Source: Margaritifera margaritifera (Eukaryota > Mollusca > Bivalvia > Unionida > Margaritiferidae). Taken from it: DNA of 64,000 nucleotides. Numbering within the stretch: the stretch's first letter is position 1; every line of letters starts with the position of its first letter. The notes under the pieces are model-generated. The model saw nothing but the letters and a program-made list of their open reading frames with translations, was not told the DNA's origin and ran no database searches. The position numbers and the translations under genes are program-made. The stretch covers positions 1,540,001 through 1,604,000 of the forward strand of contig JAQPZY010001240.1 of the NCBI GenBank assembly GCA_029931535.1, read 5' to 3'. Shown here in pieces: positions 1 through 12,263 of this stretch.

Positions 1-1130
1 TTGTAAACTTTGGAAGTAAAATAAATGAGGACTGTTAAATGTTATAAATGTAACATTGCAAAACTAATTGATCAAACGGAAAAAAGAAACAAATACCAAC
101 CATGTAAAAGGCGTGTACACATGATGAAGTCAAGCTGGTAATGTAGTGGAAGAAATATTATTATAAGATAAAAGAATAAAGAAAAATTAGACGTGAATGT
201 GCACAAACTATAACAAAATGTTTCTTGTACGCTCAGAGAAAAAATAAGTTTCATAATAATTATTTAATTGAAACTAAAAGTAGTATAAACAAATGAAAAC
301 ATTAATTGATTCACCAATACCGAACACTTAGAGAAGAAAATTAGGTCGACCTTTAATAGTAGTCCAACTACGACAACTATCAGCACCAATATAAATGATT
401 GTTTATTTCATAATCTTTGTCTTTTAAATCATGTGCTGAACATTGAAATTACAAAACTATAACCATTTTTGTCATTTTTGTCTGCTTTGTTCTTACTCAC
501 TTTCTCTTCTTTTATTTCATTGTCCGTCTTTTGACGAATTGTTAGCGACTGTTTATCAGCTTCTGGAAGAATCTTATTTTTACAACGTCTGTATTTATAG
601 CAGTGTTCAGTTGTGTTTTAACGCTACCAAACGATGTTCTAAAGTTCTTGTTACAGCCACCAATGCTACCCACACTCATAACCATGTCAGTAGACATTAG
701 AAATATACCATCACCACCATCAACATAGTGTAGTCTGACTTTCAAATCTAAAATATATTGCTGAAGTCTTATTGTATTGCTTGCATCTGAGTCATAATCT
801 GGTTCGCTTAAAATTAATTTCCAAGAGAACTTTTTGCTGAATCTTAAACAGTTGAAACAGACTGTATTATAGATGTTTTGCTATGAACTTAAGCACCTAA
901 TATAGAAATCATATATTATCTAATGGCTTGATTTAACATTCTGCTACCTTCATATGTTAATCCGTTATTATCTTGCAAAAAGAAGTATGTCCAACCAATA
1001 GATTCATTTGGAACAACATTATCATAATACAAATTTTCTTAAATGTTACTGAACCAATATGCCAATAACAAATATGTTCATCAATTGCATAATTTTATCT
1101 TCATTAGTTACATTCACTGATTTTTTTCTA

Positions 1131-1132
1131 AT

Positions 1133-1200
<68 letters not shown>
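1131..1200. repeat. (AAT)n-(ATT)n palindromic microsatellite
   Basis: Ten or so AAT/ATA triplets run directly into a similar run of TTA/ATT, making a near-perfect self-complementary tract inside the decayed segment A. Confidence 0.95.
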
Positions 1201-1203
<3 letters not shown>

Positions 1204-1439
1204 ATTTCATTTTTCCATTCATGTTTCTTAAAGCATGATGACGAGGAATGTTATAGTTATTACAACTATGTTAAATTGTTTTAGATCTATGTTATTATTA
1301 TTTGAATTAAATGCTTGTTCACCAGCTAAAGACTATGCACATTCAGACAGTAATTTTCGTTTTTGAAAGTAGACATTAAAGTTATAAACAGATTTCACTA
1401 ACTTTGGTATACTCTGAAATTCCAATTATATATTCCGCA

Positions 1440-1620
1440 TCTAGCCAATGGCGTTCTAAGGGTAAATGGCGCCCGGGGCGACGATGATGTCCCAAAGGGC
1501 CAGAATACGGGCCCAAATATGTATCGGCTGTTTTGGCGCCCCAAGACCTCTGGTGCCCGGGGAAACCGCCCAGTCCGCCCCCCCCCCCCCCCCCGCCCGT
1601 TAGTACGCTACATCATCCAG
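1440..1620. other. GC-rich insert with poly-C run
   Basis: The stretch is sharply more GC-rich than its surroundings, with GCCCGGGGCGACG, GGGCCAGAATACGGGCCC (a near-palindrome), repeated GCCCGGGG and a run of about 17 C near 1578-1595. It interrupts the similarity between copies A and B, so it is probably an insertion. No coding signal is apparent. Confidence 0.4.
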
Positions 1621-2395
1621 TTAATGCCATCACACTGCTCCGTTAAGTTGATTCTGACACACTGTGCTCAGTTTGTGTTAATAGGGTCATCACAGTCCAG
1701 TCTTAAAATGTAATTATCAAAAATGTTTAATGATTCTATATGAAATAATCTTTATCAGTGCATTACATTTTCATCTCATTAAATATTTGTCCAACATCTC
1801 AGTTAACTGAGGTGTCAAACTGAAATGTCGCACAATGACATTGAATACTGCTTGTTAATTTCTTAAATCTGAAGTACATTATTAAATGGTCACAAATCTT
1901 TACATTGTGATTCCTTTATCTAAATAATTTTAATCACATTACGAGCACACATTGGTCGGGTTTTATTTGTGCTTAAAACACTTTTACCAAAGAAAATAAC
2001 CATGCAGAGCTCGCAATCTTCTATGAAATGCACATCAGAAGTAAGGCCAATCTGTGTACTCTCAAACCAAAATCAAAGACATCATTCAGATATCAAAATA
2101 AAAACAATTGTAGGTTCTTTCAACCCACCCTACAATATACACATTTCTCTCTCCACACAATGGGTACGTGGGGAAAATGAGGGGGATACTGTTTCTTTAC
2201 ATGTTTAACCCTGTGCAAAAATGCGAAACCCAGGAGCGAAACCTGAACACGGGGTTTTCACTAAAAGACCTTTTATAATATCTAGTTTAGATCTAGTGCC
2301 GATCTGATATACAACATGGATTCTATTGTCACATAGCTTGCAATAAGATTGGTCAGCGGTACAGACTATCACCGATAAGCAGTAATTAATTCATC

Positions 2396-2920
2396 TTCGC
2401 AGCCAAGAGTCTTAGATCCACTTCTTTTCACGTCGACCCGTGGCATATGCAGCTAGACAAAACTGTGTTTTGAACAATTACCCTCCTGCGGATGCAAAAG
2501 TTACTGCACATAGCAGGCGAAATCAATTGGCCAAATGAGAGCTTGTTACACCTGTTAGGTATTCAATACGGCAACTTCTGTGATATATCCTTGACTTGAA
2601 AGAAAACGTTGTGTGTAAACGATGTAAATAGGAAAAATTGACACACGACAGGTGATGTTATCTACCAATGCAGCAAACATTATTCCCAATTAGCTTCCTA
2701 GATAAATGTATCGAACAATCTGATTGGATCAGTTTTTGTTGTCTACAGATGAGGCAATGATTATTCCCAATTATCTTCCTAGGTAGATGTAATGATTTTT
2801 CTGATTGGATTGCGATTAGCTGTATCCAATCAGACAGAGGAGCTGTATATGTTGTTTTCTCTAGCTACATATGCCACGGGTCGAAGTGGACAGACCAACC
2901 TTGGCTAGCGCTGATGTAAT
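2396..2920. mobile_element. Non-autonomous DNA element with terminal inverted repeats
   Basis: The left end near 2400-2462 contains GACCCGTGGCATATGCAGCT. The right end near 2857-2920 contains its reverse complement with few changes (AGCTACATATGCCACGGGTC), and the outer parts also match (AGCCAAG... against CTTGGCT). The arms are about 55-60 bp with one indel around a 400-bp AT-rich centre with no ORF. The centre has two copies of a GATTATTCCCAATTAGCTTCC-like stretch (2680-2790). This layout fits a MITE. Confidence 0.55.
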
Positions 2921-2959
2921 TGATTGAAAGTATTTGATATGTCACTTAGCATACAACGC

Positions 2960-4150
2960 CAGACACATGATTGACAATAGGTCTGTCACAACTCAATTCA
3001 TCAGCATGATAAGGAAACGACACCAATCGAGCCAATCATTCCAAGGTTAAAAAGCGGACAACCCACACACCTTTTTACTTATCAGTCGGTCGCCAATCTC
3101 GGCCTTTAATGGATAAAACATCGAAACCAGGCTATGAGCTAATAACACATTGTATATAGTGCTGCTATTACAATACACCACCGAGTCAATTGGATAAAAG
3201 TGACAACTATGTTGAACGTAGATTCAACTCCGAGCCAATATTTATGGGAAAGAAATATTCGATATGACAGAATATTCAATACAGTGATTTTAGAAGAATT
3301 GATAATTTTCATTTTAAGAGAATAATCCCCAAAAGACGTATTGGTAAGATTACATTAATGTACGTGATATTTTCGTAAAGGCACTTAGAACAGAATCCAA
3401 TTCATACCGGTTTAAGTATATATTATGTCCAAAAATAGAACTGAAATAACACGAGCTAAAGAAAAGGCATACCTATGTATACGTAGCACAATATTTTTAT
3501 AGCCTTCGAAATATTGTCAAGACATTGAAAACTATAATGTCCTTCGAGATCATTGCAACACGTAAGATATGTATTTGCATTTGCACAGATAGAGGGAGGG
3601 GGGGGGGGATAACAGCACTGAGACCTACGGATCCTTTTTTCAAGGTGGACTACAAAAGATGGGCGACAGTCAGTAAAATAGGTCACATGTGAGCAAGTTA
3701 AATGCATAAGAGTGTTCTTGCTAAATTGAAATACCTGATTTACCAAAATGTAAATAGTTCAAAGTATACAGTTTCTTGCCTTTTTAAGAATATATTAAGA
3801 TTATATTCTTTGAGTTTGGTTTCAATGACGCAACAGAATGTAAACAGATATTTTGTTTACGTTTTTGTGTTTGTAATTGTTCGTTGCTTGTGTCGTCCGC
3901 CTTGAAAAAAGGGATCTGTAGATCTCGAAAGCGCTTGGTCAATTTTTCAGATTTGCTGCAATGTGCTTTGTCATATTTGTTTCTTCTATAACTTTTCCTT
4001 GACAAGAACGATCTTTCAAAGATCCGGTGCATTTGGAAAGTGTTATTTGCTATATAATTTGCAACTTGCATGTATGTCTTTATACTCAGAAAATAGTGAC
4101 ATTCTTATTTTATAGATATCGTTTTAGATCAAAAATGTAACTAGATTTCA
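2960..4150. other. Gene-free stretch
   Basis: No convincing coding, RNA or mobile element signal was seen. A run of 13 G sits at 3597-3609. The open frames on either strand are short and have no recognisable motif. Confidence 0.4.
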
Positions 4151-4187
4151 ATTATTTATTTATAATTTTACACCCACTTCTCCCCCC

Positions 4188-4188
<1 letters not shown>

Positions 4189-4260
<72 letters not shown>
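4189..4260. repeat. (CT)n microsatellite
   Basis: About 36 uninterrupted CT dinucleotides. The Arg-Glu repeat ORF on the other strand is its by-product. Confidence 0.97.
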
Positions 4261-4264
<4 letters not shown>

Positions 4265-4893
4265 GTGTGCATGGTTGTTGATATTAAGTTTTCAGTAAAA
4301 TTATAATTACAGTCTGCCCTTCTCTCGTGAAAGTTATCTCGTCCAAAGAAAGACGGAAAGAAAGATAAGCAGGACAAACAAAGAAGAGACAAAGATGCCA
4401 ATATCCGCCCAGAAGGGATTTCACATTTCAAACTGCACTCTACATGTCGGAGTAAATACCAGTTATATCACGGCTCGGTCGAGTGCGACATGGCGAGTAC
4501 TGACGTAGGCCGAATGTTATTTGTTATGTTACTGTCTCGGTTGAATGTGAAATTCGCAAGCTGGTATTTTCACTGTGTACATGTACAAAATTTATCTCAA
4601 AGAATTCACACACACACACACATGTATGTGTGTATATATATGCTGGTGACAATAATCTTAATACGGAAATACCTTTTTGCGTGTAGGCAATGTCCTCATT
4701 GTCAGCGAGTCTCATTTCTTGCCATGCAGCAAACCTTGTTGTGCTAACGCCTCTAGGTCACTGACAGACGATGAGAAATTATTTGTATATAACAAGCGAC
4801 TTAGACATGTAGACAAGTGCGGTGCCTAATTAATACACCAGTTACACGTTAAGCTGCACCTTATAAATTGTCCATACAGAAATAACATTAGTC

Positions 4894-4895
<2 letters not shown>

Positions 4896-4972
<77 letters not shown>
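4896..4972. repeat. (TA)n microsatellite
   Basis: Uninterrupted TA run of about 77 bp. Confidence 0.97.
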
Positions 4973-4973
<1 letters not shown>

Positions 4974-5736
4974 TGGTTCTATCTATTTTGTCTTTCACGA
5001 CCATTTTTTGCACTATCCCGATTCTTTAACGTTTTACGACGTGCTCCGAGATCATTAGTCTATACGTCTGAATTTATTTAAAAAGATAGCAGCACTATGA
5101 GATTAATATTTCTAAAGAAAGTACTATTTTTTTTCAATAAAATATAAAGATCTAGAATTTAATTTATGCAGTACAAAATGATGATATATTATCGTTTCAG
5201 ACCGTCCTTAAAAGCACCTAAGATGTTGTGTTGTATTATTAAGGACACCATCTAATGAACATGAATACTTTCATAAAATCAGAAGAGAGTTTTACATCTT
5301 CCTAGTGAATTTCACATTTGTAAAGATTTGCCCCCCAAAAAATTAAGACGTTTAAAACTATATCACCATATTTTGATACAATCAAGGTTAAAATCATTGC
5401 TATTATATCATTATACGTATGTAAACATATAAAGAAAATGCCTTGAAGCCGTGTATTTTTTTTACAGATATCTTTCAATTGCACATGTAATTATTATGGA
5501 AAAGCTAAAACATCTTAAACAAAAAGTCAGGTTAGGTACGAACTATGTCACAAAAAAAAAAAAAAGCTTGTCTAGATATCAGCAACTCATTGGCAATATA
5601 TTCATAAAATCTTGCTAAGAAAAAGTTTTAAAAAATACAATTTTAAAAGAGTAAAATACGTAATTGCACAAGATTATCTTGGAGAAACAGCACCCAATTG
5701 GTCTCCTTTCCGATATCTTTAATTAAACAAAAGAAA

Positions 5737-5760
5737 ACGCACACACACACACACACACAC
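5737..5760. repeat. (AC)n microsatellite
   Basis: Twelve AC dinucleotides. A shorter (AC)n tract lies at 6600-6622 and another at 4609-4622. Confidence 0.9.
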
Positions 5761-6029
5761 AATCCACCATCACTTAACAGGGTTGGTCATTTTGAAAAAT
5801 TGGCCTATATTCAAGATAATGTCAAAAGCTGGTTTAAGCTGAGATTAACGCACATATGTTATATTGATTTAAGTTATAGATTTACTCCATTTCATAAATA
5901 TAATAGAATAACCAATAAAATAGCTAAGCATAGAGGTTGTGACTTCAACAACTGTTCTATCCATTATTTTTTTCCTCTGGCACTTTGATTTAAGATCCTA
6001 TATTGTACAGGGTTAATTAAAATGATGCT

Positions 6030-6150
6030 GATTTTTTTTGGTTCCTCCCGGGATTTTCCCCAAGTTCTTCCTCCACCAGATATACTGGCCGCCATGTATA
6101 GATTATCATGTGCTGAAAAATGGCGTTAAACCCATAAAAACCAAACCAAA
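6030..6150 (+). mobile_element. SINE, 3' part only
   Basis: This stretch closely matches the reverse complement of 62390-62490: CCCGGGATTTTCCCC, CCTCCACCAGATATACTGGCC, then ATGTGCTGAAAAATGGCGTT and AAACCCA. The tRNA-like head is missing, as expected for a 5'-truncated insertion. The tail runs into AACCAAACCAAACC. Confidence 0.7.
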
Positions 6151-6907
6151 CCTTAGGTGGTAAATATGAATGGCTTAACAATAACAGCCTGGACTGTTTG
6201 GTGGTAGGTCTGTTTAGGTGTGTGTGTGTGTCATTTGTAGGTCTCTGACTACCTGCAACCTGTTTTTCACGCTACCAGCATGAGTATTACCTGTATAAAA
6301 ATACTACCTGCCTATACAGACTAACTTCAGCTGGTCCTGAGGTTTTTTTGTATCTTTAATATGCAAGTTTGATTGTATATCTAACAATGTGATGAGCAGA
6401 AAACTAGTGTTGATATTAATCATATCGCCATACTATTAGTGTGGCCAGTTTAACTATGCCAGTACGATGCATCTTGGTCGAAATGCAGTGAAACTATTTT
6501 TGTCCAGCGCCGTTTTCCAGCTTTATGTCAAAACACAATATTTGCGCTCTTGGCTCGATTTCGCCTGTCAAAGTTTAGATTCACAGATATGTCTTTGTCA
6601 CACACACACACACACACACACATATTAAAATAAACTAGTCTACCAGAATCTACTTTTCATGAAAAATGTATACAACAAGTGGTATATCAAAGATACAGCG
6701 TACATACTATACAATTACTTTATATTTCATAATGAGGTATTAAAATATATCAGTGAGAGAAAAATTATACTACTTTTATCGCCACAGTGGCGATATCACT
6801 TTTGGAACTACTTTCTTTTCCCATTTAGGAAATATATCTGCCATTATGCATGTTATTCAAACCTATATTTCTATTTTCGGGCTATTTCATTTATCTTCTT
6901 CTGCTTC

Positions 6908-6944
6908 TTCTCTCTCTCTCTCCCTCCCTCCCCCTCCCCTCCCT

Positions 6945-7016
<72 letters not shown>
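6908..7016. repeat. Compound (CT)n / CCCTC microsatellite
   Basis: A TCTC run, then a TCCCTCCCCC-rich patch, then about 34 CT units. Ser-Leu repeat ORFs through here are artefacts of the tract. Confidence 0.95.
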
Positions 7017-7018
<2 letters not shown>

Positions 7019-7019
7019 G

Positions 7020-7915
7020 AGGAACAGATCTTAGAATGTGTCATGACTGTAGACCCTTTAGTATACATGTATGTAATCAATGAGAAGGCGCCATCAAGAA
7101 ATGCCTAAAAACGAACTCCAAACAACAAAATGTAGGCTTCAAGTATTAACGTTTTTCATAATTCGCTTTACACATGAATCGTGCAAATTCTCAGTTACTG
7201 AGCTTACATGATCCGTAGCTACTCGATATTCAGGGTCACCCATAGAGTATCGTATACCTATTACACTTTACGACAAACGGTACACATTTTCAGGGGGAAA
7301 AAAACAACTCTTGATTAAATATAGTAATAAAATTGTTTAAGTAACGATTTTAACTCTCATCACAGTCATGTTTGAAGACGATGCAGAAATCGAGCATCGA
7401 TGAGTGTTGATTGCAAACCGAAATTAGACCGCAAGCTTGCCAAGACCCCACAAAAACTCACGTTTGAATGCAGAAATAAACTAAATAAAGAACTAAAATC
7501 GTTACAAATAAACAGCAAATCATTAAAAGCGTTTGTTTATAGATGTTACGCTCTGTAGACTGTCGATTCGACCGCTCTTTGATGTTTCTACAGTTTGATA
7601 TCTCTACAGTACCCCTACCCCTAACAATGTTCACTGTATCAATCCGCGCAAGAAATGTGTTAACGAAAATACAAATATCTTCTTTTTCGTATGAAAACAG
7701 TCATTAATATAACAAAATACACAGTTTTAAGCACTATATGTACAAGCTAGATTTGTAAAAGGTCGATGTCCTAAAATTATTGCAAAATTTTTTAACTTCT
7801 TTTTATGGCTGTAGTAATGCAGCCATTAGTCGAATTCGCAAAGAATGGAGAAGAAAATTCATGTAAATCGACGGATTTTGCCTTCATAAATATATAATGA
7901 AAAGAAAATCAACTT
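7020..7915. other. Gene-free stretch
   Basis: AT-rich sequence. I see no gene, SINE or tandem repeat here. Confidence 0.4.
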
Positions 7916-7921
7916 TTTTAA

Positions 7922-8036
7922 AGTAGATATAAGGAAATATTTCACTCGTGAATTGGGAACATTTGGTATTGGCTTCGCCACTCTTGACAATACAATGTTT
8001 CCGCTTCACTCGTGAAATATTTCCTTATATACATGT
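7922..8036. repeat. Large inverted repeat (hairpin)
   Basis: ATATAAGGAAATATTTCACT at about 7927 is reverse-complemented by CTCGTGAAATATTTCCTTATAT near 8008-8031. The arms are about 35 bp with a 45-bp spacer. The first bases inside each arm (GAACATTTG / CAATGTTTCC) also pair imperfectly, suggesting a decayed longer palindrome or a MITE. Confidence 0.7.
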
Positions 8037-8470
8037 ATACTAAAATGAGCGTATATATCATCGAATAATTATATAAAGTTGGTGAAATATTTTTCATATT
8101 TTTAAAAATTGTATTCCTATATTTTCATGTGTGAAAAATATATCCTTACATGTTCACATGTGAAAATACAAGATTTCCCATCATGTATTGCGACGCTTGA
8201 TTGTGTGTGCCTATAGAAGTTACGCTTGCAGCCATCTTCGCTAGCCAAGGTTCCAAAAAGTTACTTGCAGCAAGAAAAATGAGCGTTTTGTGAGCTTGAG
8301 CAATAAATAGAAACTGTATTACCTATCAGGCATGGAATAATTTTATTCCGAGGATATTTGACTCGCGGAAGGTTTAATCTTTACGAAGTTATGTCCCTTT
8401 AACAAACTTAATAATAATGTAAATAAACGCTTCTTCGTGACATGCATTGAATCACCGTTGAGTTTTACCC

Positions 8471-9790
8471 TCAAATATACACAGCGTTCTGAAAACAAGA
8501 ACCATGTATTATACACAGCGTTCTGACCACAAGGACTAAGTATTAGACATAGCTGTCTGACCACAAGGCCTAAATATTATACATAGCTGTCTGACCATAA
8601 GCACTAAGTATTATACATAGAGGTCTGACCACAAGGCTTAAGTATTATACACAGCGTTCTGACCACAAGGACTTAGTATTATACATAGCGTTCTGACCAT
8701 AAGGACTAAGTATTATACACAGCGTTTTGACCACAAGGACTTAGTATTATACACAGCCTTCTGACCACAAGGACTTAGTATTATACACAGCGTTCTGACC
8801 ACAAGGATTTAGTATTATCCATAGCGTTTTGACCACAAGGAATAAGTATTATACACAGCGTTTTGACCACAAGGACTTAGTATTATACACAGCGTTCTGA
8901 CCACAAGGACTAAGTATTATACACAGCGTTCTGACCACAAGGACTAAGTATTATACACAGCGTTTTGACCACAAGGACTAAGTATTATACACAGCGTTCT
9001 GACCACAAGGACTAAGTATTATACACAGCGTTTTGACCACAAGGACTAAGTATTATACACAGCGTTCTGACCACAAGGACTAAGTATTATACACAGCGTT
9101 CTGACCATAAGGACTTAGTATTATACACAGCGTTCTGACCATAAGGACTTAGTATTATACACAGCGTTCTGACCATAAGGACTGTATTATACACAGCGTT
9201 TTGAACACAAGGACTAAGTATTATACACAGCGTTCTGACCATAAGGACTAAGTATTATACACAGCGTTTTGAACACAAGGACTAAGTATTATACACAGCG
9301 TTCTGACCATAAGGACTAAGTATTATACACAGCGTTTTGAACACAAGGACTAAGTATTATACACAGCGTTCTGACCATAAGGACTAAGTATTATACACAG
9401 CGTTCTGACCATAAGGACTAAGTATTATACACAGCGTTCTGACCATAAGGACTAAGTATTATACACAGCGTTTTGAACACAAGGACTAAGTATTATACAC
9501 AGCGTTCTGACCATAAGGACTAAGTATTATACACAGCGTTTTGACCACAAGGACTAAGTATTATACACAGCGTTCTGACCATAAGGACTAAGTATTATAC
9601 ACAGCGTTCTGACCATAAGGACTAATTATTATACACCGCGTTTGACCACAGGGACTAAGTAGTAGAAAACAGTGTTCTGACCACAAGGACTAAGTATTAG
9701 ACATAGCTGTCTGACCATAAGCACTAAGTATTATACATTGCTGTCTGACCACAAGGACGAAATATTATACGTGGCGTTCTGACTACAGAA
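8471..9790. repeat. 34-bp minisatellite, about 39 copies
   Basis: The core unit is close to TTATACACAGCGTTCTGACC followed by ACAAGGACTAAGTA. The edges are degenerate and the centre (8890-9620) homogeneous. Between about 9186 and 9520 two unit variants (TTGAACACAAGG and CTGACCATAAGG) alternate, a dimeric higher-order pattern. The array is not open on the plus strand for any distance. Confidence 0.97.
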
Positions 9791-10003
9791 ACGAAAAATT
9801 TTAGATAGCACTCTGTCCATTAGAACGAATATTTTAGCATTTTGTCCCAGGATTCTGCCCACAGAACAATTATATAGAGTTATAACCATTGCCAACATAT
9901 TATATTATACCTTAGCCTGGCCTTTCAAAAATATACACAGTATAAACTAATTTCATCACAAGTAACATCAGAATTTTTTTTATTTTTAAATTGTATTACA
10001 CTA

Positions 10004-10104
10004 ATCTAAGGCATCATCAGAAGGTACATTATTATGAGTTAGCGCACTTCTATCTAAGGCATCATCAGAAGGTACATTATTATGAGTTAGCGCACTTCTA
10101 TCTA
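10004..10104. repeat. 48-bp direct duplication
   Basis: Two identical tandem copies beginning TCTAAGGCATCATCAGAAGG and ending GCGCACTTCTA, plus the start of a third. Confidence 0.95.
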
Positions 10105-10143
10105 AGGCAGAGTGTTAATAGCTAGACTAAGTTTGTGCACCGG

Positions 10144-10256
10144 AGCGTGACGTTAGAAAGTGTCTACATTTTTTTTTCTTCTGGATCGTACCTAGTATAA
10201 TAAAGACTAGGGTACGATCTGGGAAAAATGTAACAACTATCTAACGTCAAGCTCAT
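10144..10256. mobile_element. Short inverted-repeat element
   Basis: The left arm (GTGACGTTAGAAAGTGTCTACATT to GGATCGTACCTAGT) is matched in reverse complement by the right arm (ACTAGGGTACGATCTGGG to CTATCTAACGTCAAG). The arms are about 48 bp with one T-run length difference, around a loop of roughly 10 bp. It fits a small foldback element or MITE. Confidence 0.65.
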
Positions 10257-10463
10257 ATGGTGTCGTATTCTGCTCTGGTTCATAGTAACGTTTCACAGAC
10301 CATATGACTTTCTGAAATTTACTGTTGTAGATGTTAGTTTCTTTTGATTTTCAATGTAGAATTTACATTACAATATAGGCCTAACATTTATCGCTGTGCG
10401 GCTTCGAAATGGAACTATATAGAATCACAAAAAACAAACAAACAAATAGTTTGGTTTCGGCCA

Positions 10464-10547
10464 TATTTGCTAGCCAAGGTTCATCGATCCACTTTGTTGA
10501 TGTGTAACAAATTGGATCGATGTCCTCGTGGCTAGCGAAGACGAGTT
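10464..10547. repeat. Inverted repeat with GCTAGCCA ends
   Basis: GCTAGCCAAGGTTCATCGAT at about 10468 pairs with ATCGATGTCCTCGTGGCTAGC near 10516-10536, extending through CCACTTTGTT / AACAAATTGG. The same end motif occurs near 2396, 2905 and 8233. Confidence 0.65.
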
Positions 10548-10714
10548 TCGGCCTGTCGAAACTTTATCTGCATAGAGAATTTGCTGATATCGGCTCCTGG
10601 TTTGTCTATCCATTGCATCGCGATGAAAACCGAAGCCGACCTGGTGACCAGACTAGAACCATTCAGAAAGACCTCGACGTTTTATCGTCGCATACTAGAA
10701 GAAACCTTGGATAG

Positions 10715-12250
10715 TGGCCATTTTTAATTGCCCTCAAGCACATGTTTTTGAATACGTCATAATAATTTCATTAACGTCTCAACGGCTTGATGAGATGACA
10801 TAACTAATAACAACGTAAGCAATATCTATTAAAAATTTGAAACCAATGAATTTTTTTCTCAAATTTTGTATTAAATTAATGCAGTTATAACATGAAAAAT
10901 TAAAAGTCAGGTATTTCCTTGATGCACAGAGGTTCGTTCCAATTGCAATTAAGACTATCAGTACATGGTTTGGGGGTGGAGGGCAAAGACTGTAATATTA
11001 TAATACGTAGTATATTCTTACAATAACGCTCCTCACAGCTCATACTCTTTCAGAATATATCGTTTCCATGGCTGTTGTGACCCCTGGGTAATAGAAACCT
11101 TCGTCCATCTTCTCCGCGCATTAGTACACCAGCATATTGACTATATGTTATCTACCTACTCTAATCACAAATTGAAATTCAATCATAAACGAAGGATAAA
11201 GGACCAGACTGTGTAAGGCTACTCAGATGTGCTTCTTTGTGACGTTTTTGGTAGACTGTGACGTCTGCCGAGTGCTAACTTGTAACGTCGTCAGCCATAT
11301 CCATCATCTCTGCAAGTAAAGAATTCCTTTCTTTTTCCTCCTACGCATTACGTATAAACTTCACATCATGCACTAAAATCATTGTAGAGAAAAGATTGCA
11401 GAAAATGCTATCTAAATTAAGTGTGATACAGTTATAAAAGCGTGCGTTTTTCTCCAGGTGGTATTGTACCACCAAAATCACATCGTTGTGGCAGTGGTAT
11501 TATCCTTCAAAGGAAACTAACAATTCTGGTTGCGACCTAATTGAAAATTTTGGTGGACATTTTAAATTTTAGATTGCCAAGCGCAAATAATTTGGTCGTA
11601 ATAGATATTGGAAGCTGAAATCAGTCGAAGGTAAAAGATGAAAATAGTGAAGTCTAAAGCAAATTAAAGGTTAACTAATCAAGAAGCATAGGATTATTTT
11701 AAATAGTACACAGATCCGGCTGACATAACTTTCAGTTAATTGACATTAACTTTAACGTCAGCATCATCTAGACTCTATCCCTTATTGCGGTTTTAGAACC
11801 CAAGTGTCTAATATTGCCTTGTCTCGGATTCACTGATACAGAACCTTTGCCTTAATTTTCTTATCATTATAGTATTAGTCATAGTCAGCATTTGTGGCAG
11901 CAGAGTTGAGAAAGAATTATGTTTATCTACTTTTACCGGAGAAATTACTCTTGAAAAATTACTTATCCTGCACTAGTCCATGATTGCAAGTAACATAGAA
12001 CATATAGTTACTAGCGTGATTTACTTTGCTTTCATTTAAAATTCAAATACTTAATGTTACAGCACAAACATCTTGTGAATTTATGGGAATATTTTATTAA
12101 TTTTTGCTTTGTATATCTAGTAATCACATTTAAAAGCATTTTGTTTATACAAAAAATAATAAATCAGGATTAGGATATTAAGTTTTTGATATCTCAACAG
12201 ACTTTTATGATTTTATTGGACATACAACTATCCTAAAATTTTGATGTGAT
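10715..12250. other. Gene-free stretch
   Basis: AT-rich sequence without a supported gene or repeat. Confidence 0.4.
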
Positions 12251-12263
12251 TTCATCGTATTAA

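Larger units (their letters stand above)
500..1950 (-). pseudogene. Decayed Polinton-type structural segment (copy A)
   Basis: The minus strand holds scattered protein-like stretches with many stops: a piece at 542-745 containing a GSIGGCNKNF-like core, a WTYFFLQDNNG-like piece near 970-1000, and an LQI...NEMKM-like piece near 1740-1900. Each matches, in order and orientation, a piece at 43496-44668, which lies inside a clear Polinton relic. An (AAT)n/(TTA)n tract (1131-1200) and a GC-rich insert with a run of C (1450-1620) interrupt it. I do not recognise the gene family. The similarity was judged by eye. Confidence 0.45.

Noticed and set aside
8471..9790. Possible CRISPR array, because of regular 34-bp units
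   Set aside because: The whole unit repeats with no unique spacers; it is a plain minisatellite in an animal genome.
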